A DNA stretch of 64,000 nucleotides from an uncultured Chitinophaga sp. (GCA_902168205.1 CABHOK010000002.1:682001-746000), one strand, 5' to 3'; positions 55,688 through 63,556 are shown, counted from the stretch's first letter. Numbers and translations: made by a program. The notes: a model not told the origin generated them from the letters alone.

Positions 55688-56224
55688 TTATGCTGTAAGG
55701 AATTCTTCAATTTTCTTTACTGCGTGATGATAGCTCGCTTTCAATGCGCCTACACTGGTGTCAGTGACGGCTGCTATTTCTTCGTACGACATATCATCAA
55801 AATATTTCATGTTGAAAACCAGGCGCTGTTTATCCGGCAACTTCAGCAATGCTTTCTGAAGTTTCAACTGGATTTCATCACCTGATACGTGCGTTGCGTG
55901 ATCGAGTTTGGCGCTGAGTTCTCTGGCAACATCAGCGATCGGTAAAAAGAATCTGCGCTTCTTGCGCTGCAGAAAACTTAAGCATTCGTTGGTAGCGATC
56001 CGGTAGATCCAGGTATACAGCTGAGAATCTTCTCGGAAGTTTTCAATGTGCTTGTGGATTTTGATAAAGACCTCCTGTGTGATGTCATCGGCATCGTCAT
56101 GATCTATAACCATTTTACGGATGTGCCAATAAACCCGTTGCTGATACATGCGTACCAGCAGGTTAAAGCCATAGTTCCGCGTGTCAGCGTTCCTGATCTT
56201 TTCTAAAAGCTCTTTATCTTCCAA
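55688..56224 (-). CDS. ECF-type RNA polymerase sigma factor
   Basis: A 178-residue sigma-70 family protein. Region 2 reads DADDITQEVFIKIHKHI with RIATNECLSFLQRKKRR, and region 4 reads LPDKQRLVFNMKYFDDMSYEEIAAVTDTSVGALKASYHHAVKKIEEF (read in part). It directs RNA polymerase to envelope-response promoters. It heads an operon with a membrane-anchored anti-sigma-like protein, a Spy-like protein and an outer-membrane protein. The gap to serC upstream contains serC's terminator. Confidence 0.93.
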   Translation of the reverse strand: MEDKELLEKIRNADTRNYGFNLLVRMYQQRVYWHIRKMVIDHDDADDITQEVFIKIHKHIENFREDSQLYTWIYRIATNECLSFLQRKKRRFFLPIADVARELSAKLDHATHVSGDEIQLKLQKALLKLPDKQRLVFNMKYFDDMSYEEIAAVTDTSVGALKASYHHAVKKIEEFLTA

Positions 56225-56262
56225 AGGAAAACGAGGTGGATTCCAGAAAATTAGACAAAAGA

Positions 56263-56287
56263 ACGGTGCGTTGGTTTAACGCACCGT
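56263..56287 (-). terminator. Terminator after serC
   Basis: ACGGTGCGTT (56263-56272) and AACGCACCGT (56278-56287) form a 10-bp perfect stem with a 5-nt loop; on the minus strand it is followed by TTCTTTTG. It lies about 20 bp after the serC stop. Confidence 0.85.
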
Positions 56288-56308
56288 CATAATTTTTTCT
56301 CTTTTTTT

Positions 56309-57391
56309 TTATCCGCGTGAAGCCGCGAGTGTATCCACCAGCAACTCATATTGTTCTTTGGAGTGCGTAGGGAAGTTGGCAAAACGAAGTTGTGTTTTCT
56401 TGAACGAGCCGTAGCCATCTCCGGGCTGCATGCCATTTTTCTGAAGTAGTTTGGTGATGCTTTCGGTTTGCTCTCCGCAGTCTGCAACAATAACGGTTTG
56501 GGAGCGGAACGTTTTATCTTTCACAAATGGTTTTATCGCTCCGTGACTTTCCAGTGCCTGGTATAGTATAGCTGCTTTATACTCGGTCTCTTTGCGAATG
56601 GCGGTAATGCCTCTGCGCACCATATCGTCTACCACCTGTGCGAGTAAATATATACCCAGTACGTTCGGTGTTTCAGGATTCTGATTTTTGATAGCGTGAG
56701 AATATAGCGATGGTATGCTGTGGAAAGATCCGATGGAAATTCCTTTTGACAGCAGTTGTTCTGCTTTGGCAATGCACCGGTCGTTGATCAGCCATACACC
56801 TAATCCTGCCGGTAAACCAAATCCTTTCTGCACAGAGAAGAATACCGAGTCAACTTTTGTATAATCAAAATCAGGAAAGGGTAGGGAAGACACAGCATCC
56901 ACTGCGATCAATGTATCGGGATGTTGCTTGCGTAAGTTGTATATAAATTCAAGCGGCAATGAAACGCCTGAACTTGTTTCGTTGTGCGTTACTCCAAGAA
57001 GTTCGATTCCTGCCGGGACTACGACACTGGAATCAAAACCCAACCCCATCGCCACTTCAATCTTCTCTGGTTTCTTATTCAGCAACTGTGCGATCTCGAA
57101 GAAGCGTTTGGAGAAAGAACCGTTTACAAAGTGTAGCGATTTTTCTTCAACAAGATTCTGAACGATACGCTCCCAGATTTCATTGGCAGAACCTGTGAAC
57201 AACACATGATAGTTGGATGGAAGTCCTAACAGTGAACGCAGTCCATCAACCGCTTTTTTATAGATCGCTTCATATTGCTTGCTGCGATGGGATATAGATG
57301 GAATGCCTTCGCGGAAAGCTGTGCGCACATGATCTTCTACCGTGAAATAAAGTTGAGAAGGGCCGGGAGTAAAGTTGGTCTTGAGATTCAT
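56309..57391 (-). CDS. serC: Class V aminotransferase, probable phosphoserine aminotransferase
   Basis: ATG 57391 (MNLKTNFTPGPSQLYF) is the natural start; the frame's upstream ATG (57403) overlaps the TATTTTTG promoter box. A class V PLP enzyme of about 360 residues: the PLP lysine lies in FSVQKGFGLPAGLG, with aspartate in LIAVDAVSSLPF. The start motif TPGPSQLY fits SerC. It makes phosphoserine from 3-phosphohydroxypyruvate. Its partner enzyme, the SerB-SerA fusion, lies 3.4 kb away at 58842-60734 on the same strand, with a potassium channel in between. Confidence 0.85.
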   Translation of the reverse strand: MNLKTNFTPGPSQLYFTVEDHVRTAFREGIPSISHRSKQYEAIYKKAVDGLRSLLGLPSNYHVLFTGSANEIWERIVQNLVEEKSLHFVNGSFSKRFFEIAQLLNKKPEKIEVAMGLGFDSSVVVPAGIELLGVTHNETSSGVSLPLEFIYNLRKQHPDTLIAVDAVSSLPFPDFDYTKVDSVFFSVQKGFGLPAGLGVWLINDRCIAKAEQLLSKGISIGSFHSIPSLYSHAIKNQNPETPNVLGIYLLAQVVDDMVRRGITAIRKETEYKAAILYQALESHGAIKPFVKDKTFRSQTVIVADCGEQTESITKLLQKNGMQPGDGYGSFKKTQLRFANFPTHSKEQYELLVDTLAASRG

Positions 57392-57400
57392 AGTCGGGCG

Positions 57401-57408
57401 CAAAAATA
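57401..57408 (-). promoter_or_regulatory. -7 box of the serC promoter
   Basis: Forward CAAAAATA reads TATTTTTG on the minus strand, a match to TAnnTTTG, ending ten bases before ATG 57391, so the mRNA would have almost no leader. A matching -33 element is not clear. Confidence 0.45.
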
Positions 57409-57561
57409 ACGCTTGTGCATTTATCCATTACCGCAGTGTGGTTAAAAGTTCCCTAAAAATGGAAAGCTTTTTTTACAACAAATTGAAGATTTCATAATCG
57501 CGTAGAAAGCTTGTCAGCCAATGCTTAGCGCGTTTAGAAAAAAAATACTTTTAAATCAATC

Positions 57562-57592
57562 TTGGCCAAAAAAAGTGTTTTGCCTATGTTCG
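57562..57592 (+). promoter_or_regulatory. Strong promoter facing a gene-free stretch
   Basis: TTG (57562-57564), 20-nt A-rich spacer, TATGTTCG (57585-57592) followed at once by CACTGCCC, which resembles the promoters of Bacteroidota rRNA and stable-RNA genes. It points rightward into 57600-57799, where no protein is encoded. Confidence 0.6.
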
Positions 57593-57599
57593 CACTGCC

Positions 57600-57740
57600 C
57601 TTGGATTTGGGACACGTTTGCTGAACCTAACAATTTAAACAATACCGAGTGAAGCTTTCGATCAAAATCAGGCCTCATCCCGATACTTATCGGGACCTCG
57701 CCCAAAAAGCAGGTTAACAGAAGAAGGTTGCGATTGACGG
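57600..57740 (+). ncRNA. Possible stable RNA downstream of the 57562 promoter
   Basis: Between the promoter and the tail of the potassium-channel gene no ORF with family features is present. The stretch includes a perfect 8-bp hairpin TCCCGATA (57678-57685) with TATCGGGA (57688-57695), and CCAAAAAGC after it. The hairpin word is also a common dispersed repeat in this phylum, so it is not specific. I do not recognise tmRNA, 6S, SRP or RNase P. Boundaries are guessed. Confidence 0.3.
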
Positions 57741-57799
57741 CAGCTCAAAACTTGTCTTTTATGGGGTTCAGAAACACCTCACCAAATCCATTGGGTTTT

Positions 57800-58642
57800 T
57801 TATATTCTCTTCTCGACTTCTTCATTCAACGTTCCTCCGCAGTATTTACAGAACACCGCATCATGGTCATGACCTTCGCGCATGCAATGCGGACAAACTT
57901 GTGTGGTTAGTTTTTCCTGCGTTTTCAGTTGTATCATCTCCGCAGAAACTATACCGGTGGGTACTGCTATAATACCATAACCGAGAATCATAATACACGA
58001 AGCGAGCGCCTGGCCGAGCGTTGTCTGCGGTGCTATATCTCCGTAGCCAACAGTAGTCATGGTTACAATAGCCCAATATATACTGCGCGGTATACTGGTA
58101 AACCCGTGCTCCGGACCTTCCACTAAAAACATCATGGTACCGGTAATGATTACCGAAGTAATGACAGTGACAAGGAACACGGTTATTTTATGCTTGCTCG
58201 CCCGTAACGCGCGCATCAGGTTTTGACTTTCACCTATATATCTTGACAGCTTGAAGATTCTGAAAATGCGCAGCAACCGTATACTGCGAATAACCATGAG
58301 CGATTGTGCCCCGGGAAAGAACAGTGCGAGATAGCTGGGAAGAATAGAAAGCAGATCAATAATGCCGAAGAAGCTGAATATATACTTACTGCGTTTCGAT
58401 ACTACCCATACGCGTGCTATATATTCCACGGTAAATATAGCGGTGAAGAACCACTCCAGCAGAAAGAACCATTGGCCATACGCTACACGAAATGATTGAA
58501 CACTTTCTGCAATGATAATGAAGACGCTGGCTACGATGCAGCACAACAATACAATGTCGAATGTCTTGCCTGCTTTTGTATCAGCTTCGAAAATTATTTC
58601 ATAGAGACGAAGTCGCAGGGGCTTTTGTCTGGGGTCATTCAT
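57800..58642 (-). CDS. Voltage-gated potassium channel-like protein with C-terminal zinc ribbon
   Basis: A 280-residue six-helix ion channel. The voltage-sensor helix shows repeated arginines (VIRSIRLLRIFRIFKL), the pore holds the selectivity filter TVGYGD (TTVGYGDIAPQT), and the last helix is followed by a short zinc ribbon, CPHCMREGHDHDAVFCKYCG. Kv-like channels of this size are common in Bacteroidota; the zinc ribbon is a less usual appendage and may assemble or regulate tetramers. It separates the two serine-biosynthesis genes, and has the same direction. Confidence 0.9.
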   Translation of the reverse strand: MNDPRQKPLRLRLYEIIFEADTKAGKTFDIVLLCCIVASVFIIIAESVQSFRVAYGQWFFLLEWFFTAIFTVEYIARVWVVSKRSKYIFSFFGIIDLLSILPSYLALFFPGAQSLMVIRSIRLLRIFRIFKLSRYIGESQNLMRALRASKHKITVFLVTVITSVIITGTMMFLVEGPEHGFTSIPRSIYWAIVTMTTVGYGDIAPQTTLGQALASCIMILGYGIIAVPTGIVSAEMIQLKTQEKLTTQVCPHCMREGHDHDAVFCKYCGGTLNEEVEKRI

Positions 58643-58658
58643 GCCCTTAATATAAAAT

Positions 58659-58755
58659 TTTTTGCCGCGGAGATACGCATTCTTTTTTCCGCAGAGGCCG
58701 CAGATTTTGCCGATAGAAAATGCAGAGAAGTTTTTACTGGTATTCTTCTGCGATT
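58659..58755. repeat. Core-type words (CCGCAGAG, CTGCGA, GCGGAGA) in the intergenic region
   Basis: GCGGAGATACGC, CCGCAGAGGCCGCAG and TTCTGCGATTTC occur within 97 bp, the same vocabulary as the CTCTGCG/CTTTGCG core of the elements at 1281 and 15564, but without the inverted ends. Non-coding. Confidence 0.4.
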
Positions 58756-58788
58756 TCTATGATTCATGCATTTTCGCAGACAACAAAA

Positions 58789-58817
58789 AAAACGCAGCGG
58801 TAACACCCCTGCGTTTT
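58789..58817 (-). terminator. Terminator after the SerB-SerA fusion gene
   Basis: AAAACGCAG (58789-58797) and CTGCGTTTT (58809-58817) form a 9-bp stem; on the minus strand an 8-base T run follows. It lies about 25 bp after the stop codon. Confidence 0.88.
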
Positions 58818-58841
58818 CATGAATAAATGCGTATAAAGTTA

Positions 58842-60734
58842 TCAATACAACACTCTGAACTTGATCGTGTTTTCGATCGCGCGGAGTTTGGCAATGACAT
58901 CTTTGTCATATTGCTTGTTGATATCCGTGATCACGTAACCTACAGATTCGTTCGTCTTCAAATATTGTCCTACGATGTTGATGCCGTGATCTGCTAACAG
59001 CTGGTTGATCTTGGCCAGTATACCCGGCACGTTGTTGTGAATGTGAATGAGGCGATGTGCATCTTTCAGAATCGGCAACGTAAGGTTCGGGAAGTTTACA
59101 CTGTTGGATGTGCTACCGGTGTTGATATAGTCCATCATTTTGCCCGGAACAAAGTTACCGATGTTCTCCTGTGCTTCGAGTGTACTTCCTCCGATGTGCG
59201 GACTCAGAATTGTGTTAGGCAAGCCACGCAGCTCGCTCATAAATTCTTCATCGTTGCTTACTGGTTCGTATGGGAACACATCGATCGCGCAGCCTGCTAC
59301 TTTACCACTGAGTATATTTTCGCGCAGCGCCTGTATATCTACTACGTGTCCGCGGCTCAGGTTGATGAAGATAACACCTTTCTTCATGAGACTGAATTCT
59401 TTCGGCCCGATGAGGTTCGCGTTAGCCTTACGACCATCCACGTGCAGGGAGATAACGTCAGCCTGCTCGAGTACTTCCGTCATCGTCTTGCACTTCACGG
59501 CATTTCCGAGTGACAGTTTTTCCTCTGTATCATAGTATAGCACTTTCATACCGAGTGATTCGGCAATGACTGAAAGTTGCGTGCCTATATTTCCATAACC
59601 GATAAGTCCGAGTTTTTTACCGCGCACTTCAAAGCTTCCCTTCGCAGATTTGTCCCAAACGCCTTTGTGCATTTTGTTAGACTTGTCTACGATGTTACGC
59701 ATCAGGATGATCATTTCAGCAACAGCGAGTTCCACAACGGAACGGGTATTGCTAAACGGTGCGTTGAAAACAGCTATACCTTTTTTCGTAGCTTCCTTCA
59801 GATCGATCTGGTTCGTACCGATACAGAATGCACCGATCACCATCAGGCGATTGGCATGCTCCAGGACCTTAGCCGTAACCTGTGTCTTGGAACGTATACC
59901 GAGTACCGATACATTTTTGATTTTCTGTATCAGTTCTTCTTCCGTCATCGCAGCGTGGTAGGTCTCTACGTTGAAACCTTCTGCGCGAAGCAACTCTACG
60001 GCTACCGGGTGAACGTTCTCCAACAGCAATACATTGATCCGGTTTTTCGGATAGGATATAGCGGTGTTGAGTTTGTTCAGGTATAGGAACTCATCAAGAC
60101 TTGGTGTGATGTGGTCGGCTTTGCTTTTCACATTTTCGCGTTCTACGTTCTCTGTAAATGCAAAGAATTTATTTGCTAAACCGGCATGCTTTATTTCATA
60201 GTCGGTATAGCCATCGCCAATAACATAAATATCTCCGGGCAGATTGAGCTTTTTAAGTTGCTCTACTTTTCCGCCATTGGCTGATAGCGGGTTCTCCGTA
60301 TCAAAGCCAACCACTTTACCTTCTGTATCAAAACGAAATTCATTCGCGAGTATATTTTCTGCCTTGATACCAAACTCGGTAACGATAGGCTCTATAAACT
60401 CACGGAAGCCGTTAGAGATGATATAGATGTTATCAGAGTATTGTTGAAAGAACTCTTTATTGCGTTTAAAAGATTCTGATACGCTGCCCTTGAGTTTGGT
60501 GATAAGTGCAGGTAAGTGATGCTGACTGGGTGCGAGCAGGTTTAATCTTTTCTCCAACGATTCGCGGAACGAAATGGAACCATCCATTCCCTGGTTTGTA
60601 ATCTCAATGATCTTTTTTTTGCGCTCTTCTCTTTCAGGATGATCCTGTAAAGAAATGTCGGCCAGAACATCAAAGGCTTCTACTTTAGTAAAAGTGCTGT
60701 CGAAATCGATAACAAAATATTTATTCAACTTCAT
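58842..60734 (-). CDS. serA: Fused phosphoserine phosphatase-like and phosphoglycerate dehydrogenase (SerB-SerA)
   Basis: ATG 60734 (MKLNKYFVIDFDSTFT) gives about 630 residues. The N-terminal HAD phosphatase domain (1-215) has every catalytic motif: nucleophile D10 and D12 (DFDST), S107 in ISNG, K156, and D174/D178 in GDGYTD. The dehydrogenase (about 225-540) shows the Rossmann motif GLIGYGNIGTQL, the acid motif LSRGHVVD and LSPHIGGSTLEAQENIG with His. An ACT domain (about 555-630; VPGILAKINQLLADHGINIVGQ, read in part) gives serine feedback. One chain could therefore make the first and last steps of serine synthesis. Stand-alone SerA proteins are about 400-530 residues. Confidence 0.9.
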   Translation of the reverse strand: MKLNKYFVIDFDSTFTKVEAFDVLADISLQDHPEREERKKKIIEITNQGMDGSISFRESLEKRLNLLAPSQHHLPALITKLKGSVSESFKRNKEFFQQYSDNIYIISNGFREFIEPIVTEFGIKAENILANEFRFDTEGKVVGFDTENPLSANGGKVEQLKKLNLPGDIYVIGDGYTDYEIKHAGLANKFFAFTENVERENVKSKADHITPSLDEFLYLNKLNTAISYPKNRINVLLLENVHPVAVELLRAEGFNVETYHAAMTEEELIQKIKNVSVLGIRSKTQVTAKVLEHANRLMVIGAFCIGTNQIDLKEATKKGIAVFNAPFSNTRSVVELAVAEMIILMRNIVDKSNKMHKGVWDKSAKGSFEVRGKKLGLIGYGNIGTQLSVIAESLGMKVLYYDTEEKLSLGNAVKCKTMTEVLEQADVISLHVDGRKANANLIGPKEFSLMKKGVIFINLSRGHVVDIQALRENILSGKVAGCAIDVFPYEPVSNDEEFMSELRGLPNTILSPHIGGSTLEAQENIGNFVPGKMMDYINTGSTSNSVNFPNLTLPILKDAHRLIHIHNNVPGILAKINQLLADHGINIVGQYLKTNESVGYVITDINKQYDKDVIAKLRAIENTIKFRVLY

Positions 60735-60755
60735 ACGGGTTGGAAAAATGAAGCG

Positions 60756-60763
60756 CAAATGTA
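60756..60763 (-). promoter_or_regulatory. -7 box of the SerB-SerA promoter
   Basis: Forward CAAATGTA reads TACATTTG on the minus strand, matching TAnnTTTG, about 22 bp upstream of ATG 60734. It supports that start against the ATG at 60758, which lies inside the box. Confidence 0.55.
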
Positions 60764-60903
60764 GTCTATCATTTACGAATTATGATTTAGGATGTGTGTT
60801 TTTTATTATCCTAACGGATGCTCGTTCCTTTCTGCGGTTGTATAAAGCTGAAAGCACTATGCTATCAGGCATATTTACTTTCAGCTTTACGATTGCTCTT
60901 TAA

Positions 60904-61341
60904 TTATAATGGAAGGTGCATGACTACTGCCGAGGCAGGACATACATGCGAGAATTCAGAAGATGCGTGAAGTTCCTGAGGCACTGCATCGCGCGTAGTA
61001 TCGAGAAAGCCTTTCTTCAGAAAGAAGCCGCGCGCTTTTTCAGTGAGGAGGTAAATGCCTTTGAGCTTACGGCCGCGTGCTTCGTCAATCAGGTAATCGG
61101 TAATTGTAGTGCCTACCGATTTTCCGCGTATACCCAGTTTAACCGAGAGGGAACGCAGTAAGGCATAGTCGCCATATACTTCAAGTGCACCGGTGCCTAC
61201 AAGTTGATCGGCTTCGTAGTATCCCACCAGCAGATCGCGTTGAAAGTTGAGATCATCAGCAGGTAAACCGGAAGCTTTCAGCAGCGTGCGAAATTTTTCG
61301 AAGCCTTCTATATCGGTAATTGGTTTATAGGTCAGTGTCAT
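60904..61341 (-). CDS. arsN2: ArsN2-type N-acetyltransferase
   Basis: A 145-residue GNAT protein: motif region LRSLSVKLGIRGKSVGTTITDYLIDEARGRKLKGIYLLT (read in part), then EKARGFFLKKGFLDTTRDAVPQ, typical of ArsN2 (arsenic-resistance acetyltransferase). It overlaps the ArsR-type regulator gene by 4 bp (shared ATGA), which fits the ars-operon context. ArsN homologs acetylate organoarsenical antibiotics such as arsinothricin; for ArsN2 itself the substrate is less certain. No arsenate reductase or efflux pump is beside it. Confidence 0.82.
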   Translation of the reverse strand: MTLTYKPITDIEGFEKFRTLLKASGLPADDLNFQRDLLVGYYEADQLVGTGALEVYGDYALLRSLSVKLGIRGKSVGTTITDYLIDEARGRKLKGIYLLTEKARGFFLKKGFLDTTRDAVPQELHASSEFSHVCPASAVVMHLPL

Positions 61342-61697
61342 ACGTTCATACTTTTGGGTTCAGGAAATCGATTCAATGTATTGGCAGGATCGCAATTTTC
61401 AAAAAGATAACCAAGCGCCCGCTTCGCGCGGCTCCAGATTTTTTCATCAATGGAATAATGTACACTCGGGCCATCAACATCTCCTTTGATGAGACCTGCA
61501 TTTCGAAGTTCTTTAAGATGCTGCGAGATTGTAGATTGTGAGAGAGGTATAGCATTGACGATCTCGCCACACAAGCTCCCCTGATGCTGCGCCAGGTACT
61601 GAACAATAGCAATGCGTGCCGGATGTCCTAATGCTTTTGCATACATCGCCAGGTGAATCTGTGCGGGTGTAAAGTTATCGATCTTGGAGGCTCCCAT
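61338..61697 (-). CDS. ArsR-family winged-helix regulator
   Basis: A 119-residue protein. The winged HTH is clear: HPARIAIVQYLAQHQGSLCGEIV, LSQSTISQHLKELRNAGLIKGDVDGPSVHYSID (read in part). The canonical As-binding CxC pair in helix 3 is absent; only one Cys (SLCGE) and a later Cys (ENCDP) remain, so its inducer may be different from arsenite. It is the first gene of the arsN2 transcript and probably its repressor. The start is at ATG 61697. Confidence 0.88.
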   Translation of the reverse strand: MGASKIDNFTPAQIHLAMYAKALGHPARIAIVQYLAQHQGSLCGEIVNAIPLSQSTISQHLKELRNAGLIKGDVDGPSVHYSIDEKIWSRAKRALGYLFENCDPANTLNRFPEPKSMNV

Positions 61698-61784
61698 AGC
61701 GTGTTAAATGTTACTCGAGTGATTCCTGTTGACTACATATATACTTATACTTTTTATAATTGAAATTGACACATCGTGTTGTTA

Positions 61785-62168
61785 CTACTGGCGCGAGTGA
61801 AGTGCGAGAAAGTTACCTTCGGTATCGTTAAATAAAGCAAAGTATCCGTGCTCTTCCGCGATCAGCGTCTTGGGTAAAATTACTTTGCCTCCGGCTCTCT
61901 CTACGCGGTTCAGAACTATGGCAAGGTCAGAACCACCGTTGAGGTAAATGCGCGCACCTTGTGTGGTGGGTATATATCCTTCGCCATAACATATCGCTCC
62001 GCCTACACGCAGTTCCTTTTGCTCGTAGAGCAGAAAGCCCATGCGTGTTTTTCCAACCATAGCTTCAGGCATGGTATAGTCGTAAATGGTGGAATAGAAT
62101 TTTTTGGCGCGTTCAAAATCTGCTACCGGTATCTCAAACCAATTGACAGCATTATCCAGCATTTCCAT
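61785..62168 (-). CDS. VOC family protein (glyoxalase/extradiol-dioxygenase-like)
   Basis: A 127-residue protein with the double beta-alpha-beta-beta-beta plan: NWFEIPVADFERAKKFYSTIYDY in the first half; ARIYLNGGSDLAIVLNRVERAGGKVILPKTLIAEEHGYFALFNDTEGN (read in part) in the second. The end EGNFLALHS is the typical VOC terminus. Enzymatic activity cannot be told. It lies 87 bp upstream (in coordinates) of the arsR start; same strand, not clearly the same operon. Confidence 0.88.
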   Translation of the reverse strand: MEMLDNAVNWFEIPVADFERAKKFYSTIYDYTMPEAMVGKTRMGFLLYEQKELRVGGAICYGEGYIPTTQGARIYLNGGSDLAIVLNRVERAGGKVILPKTLIAEEHGYFALFNDTEGNFLALHSRQ

Positions 62169-62210
62169 CGTGGAAGTAATTTAGAGTAACAAGTACGTGA
62201 AAGTGCCCGT

Positions 62211-62240
62211 GAAAAAAAATACCCCGCGGGTTGGCGGGGC
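62211..62240 (-). terminator. Terminator after the transketolase C-half gene
   Basis: CCCCGC (62222-62227) and GCGGGG (62234-62239) form a strong stem; on the minus strand it is followed by TATTTTTTTTC. It lies 20 bp after the stop codon. Confidence 0.85.
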
Positions 62241-62259
62241 ATTTTCTATGGAGTTGTTT

Positions 62260-63216
62260 TTATTTTTTGCGCTTCAGTACTTTTTCAACTGCGGCTACGA
62301 TGTTCTCAGGGCCGAGTCCGTATTTCTTGAGGAGCTGCGTTGGTGTACCGCTTTCTCCGAATGAATCATTCACCGCTACCATTTCAATAGGAGTAGGACG
62401 GAAGCGGCTCAGCACTTGTGCCACACTGTCGCCTAGCCCACCGTTGATCTGGTGCTCTTCGCAGGTAACAACACATCCTGTTTTTTCAACCGATGCTAAT
62501 ATAGCTTCAACGTCCAGCGGCTTGATGGTGTGAATGTTGATCAGCTCAACGCTGATACCTTTTTCCGCCAGTGCAGCTTCAGCTTCAACAGCCTGCCATA
62601 CCATGTGGCCACACGCAAAGATGGTTACATCTTTACCATCGATAAGTTTATCAGCTTTACCAATTTTGAAAGGTCTGTCAGCCGCCATAAAAATTGGCCA
62701 GCTCGGACGGCCAAAGCGCAGGTATGCCGGGCCGTGATGATCGCCCAAGGCAATAGTAGCCGCTTTGGTTTGATTATAGTCGCAGGGAACAATAACAGTC
62801 ATGCCCGGAAGCATCTTCATCATCCCTATATCTTCCAGTATCTGGTGCGTTGCACCGTCTTCACCCAGGGTTAAACCCGCGTGTGATGCGCATATCTTTA
62901 CATTCTTGTCAGAGTACGCTACCGACTGGCGGATCTGATCGTATACACGACCTGTCGAAAAGTTAGCGAATGTACCGGTAAAAGGAATTTTCCCTCCGAT
63001 AGTCATACCGGCAGCAAGGCCGATCATGTTTGCTTCTGCTATACCAACCTGGTAGAAGCGTTCCGGAAAATCTTTCTTGAAAGCATCCATCTTGAGCGAT
63101 CCCGTTAGGTCAGCGCACAATGCTACTACATTTGAGTTGCTTTTGCCAAGCTCATGCAAGCCCACGCCAAAACCTGAGCGTGTATCTTTCTTTTCAGTAA
63201 AGGTAAATTTGGTCAT
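62260..63216 (-). CDS. Transketolase C-terminal subunit (split transketolase)
   Basis: A 318-residue protein comprising the pyrimidine-binding and C-terminal domains of transketolase: GVGLHELGKSNSNVVALCADLTGS, ERFYQVGIAEANMIGLAAGMTIGG and the C-terminal GSGTPTQLLKKYGL-like segment (reads GESGTPTQLLKKYG). The TPP-binding N-terminal subunit is not present in this window: upstream on the minus strand is 220 bp of gene-free DNA and then a plus-strand small gene. So the partner must be encoded elsewhere or is a separate enzyme (for example DXS-like). It transfers two-carbon units in the pentose-phosphate pathway when complexed. Confidence 0.9.
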   Translation of the reverse strand: MTKFTFTEKKDTRSGFGVGLHELGKSNSNVVALCADLTGSLKMDAFKKDFPERFYQVGIAEANMIGLAAGMTIGGKIPFTGTFANFSTGRVYDQIRQSVAYSDKNVKICASHAGLTLGEDGATHQILEDIGMMKMLPGMTVIVPCDYNQTKAATIALGDHHGPAYLRFGRPSWPIFMAADRPFKIGKADKLIDGKDVTIFACGHMVWQAVEAEAALAEKGISVELINIHTIKPLDVEAILASVEKTGCVVTCEEHQINGGLGDSVAQVLSRFRPTPIEMVAVNDSFGESGTPTQLLKKYGLGPENIVAAVEKVLKRKK

Positions 63217-63436
63217 ATTAAAATTACGAGTGCGAATTACAATACTTAACGCGTGCCACTATATCAACGCTTCCTACATTTAATACCCCTCGGGCACGGG
63301 CGCTGCGAAAGTCGTAAATAATTTCCGTTCTTCCATCACAGAATGGCATAAACTGTTAATGATTTGTTAATCACCCACATCCTTCAGAACATTCGTTCGA
63401 TAAGCCTCGTAAAGACAGCCAAGTTAACCACCGCTT

Positions 63437-63556
63437 ATGCACCACCAATCTGCCTCATCGTCAGCCGAAAAGAAATCCAATCGTAAACTCATCATCTGGT
63501 TTATCATTGCCTTGCTGCTGGCGTTGCTGCCCTGGCTTATTCTCGCAGATCTTTAG
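63437..63556 (+). CDS. Small single-helix membrane protein, 39 aa
   Basis: ATG 63437 encodes a 39-residue protein with a polar, Ser/His/Lys-rich N-terminus (HHQSASSSAEKKSNRK), one hydrophobic helix of about 20 residues (IIWFIIALLLALLPWLIL) and a short ADL tail. Start, helix and stop fit a real small membrane protein; similar ones are common beside VWA or envelope genes in Cytophagales. Its stop codon overlaps the stop of the minus-strand gene by two bases (tail to tail). Function unknown. Confidence 0.6.
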   Translation: MHHQSASSSAEKKSNRKLIIWFIIALLLALLPWLILADL

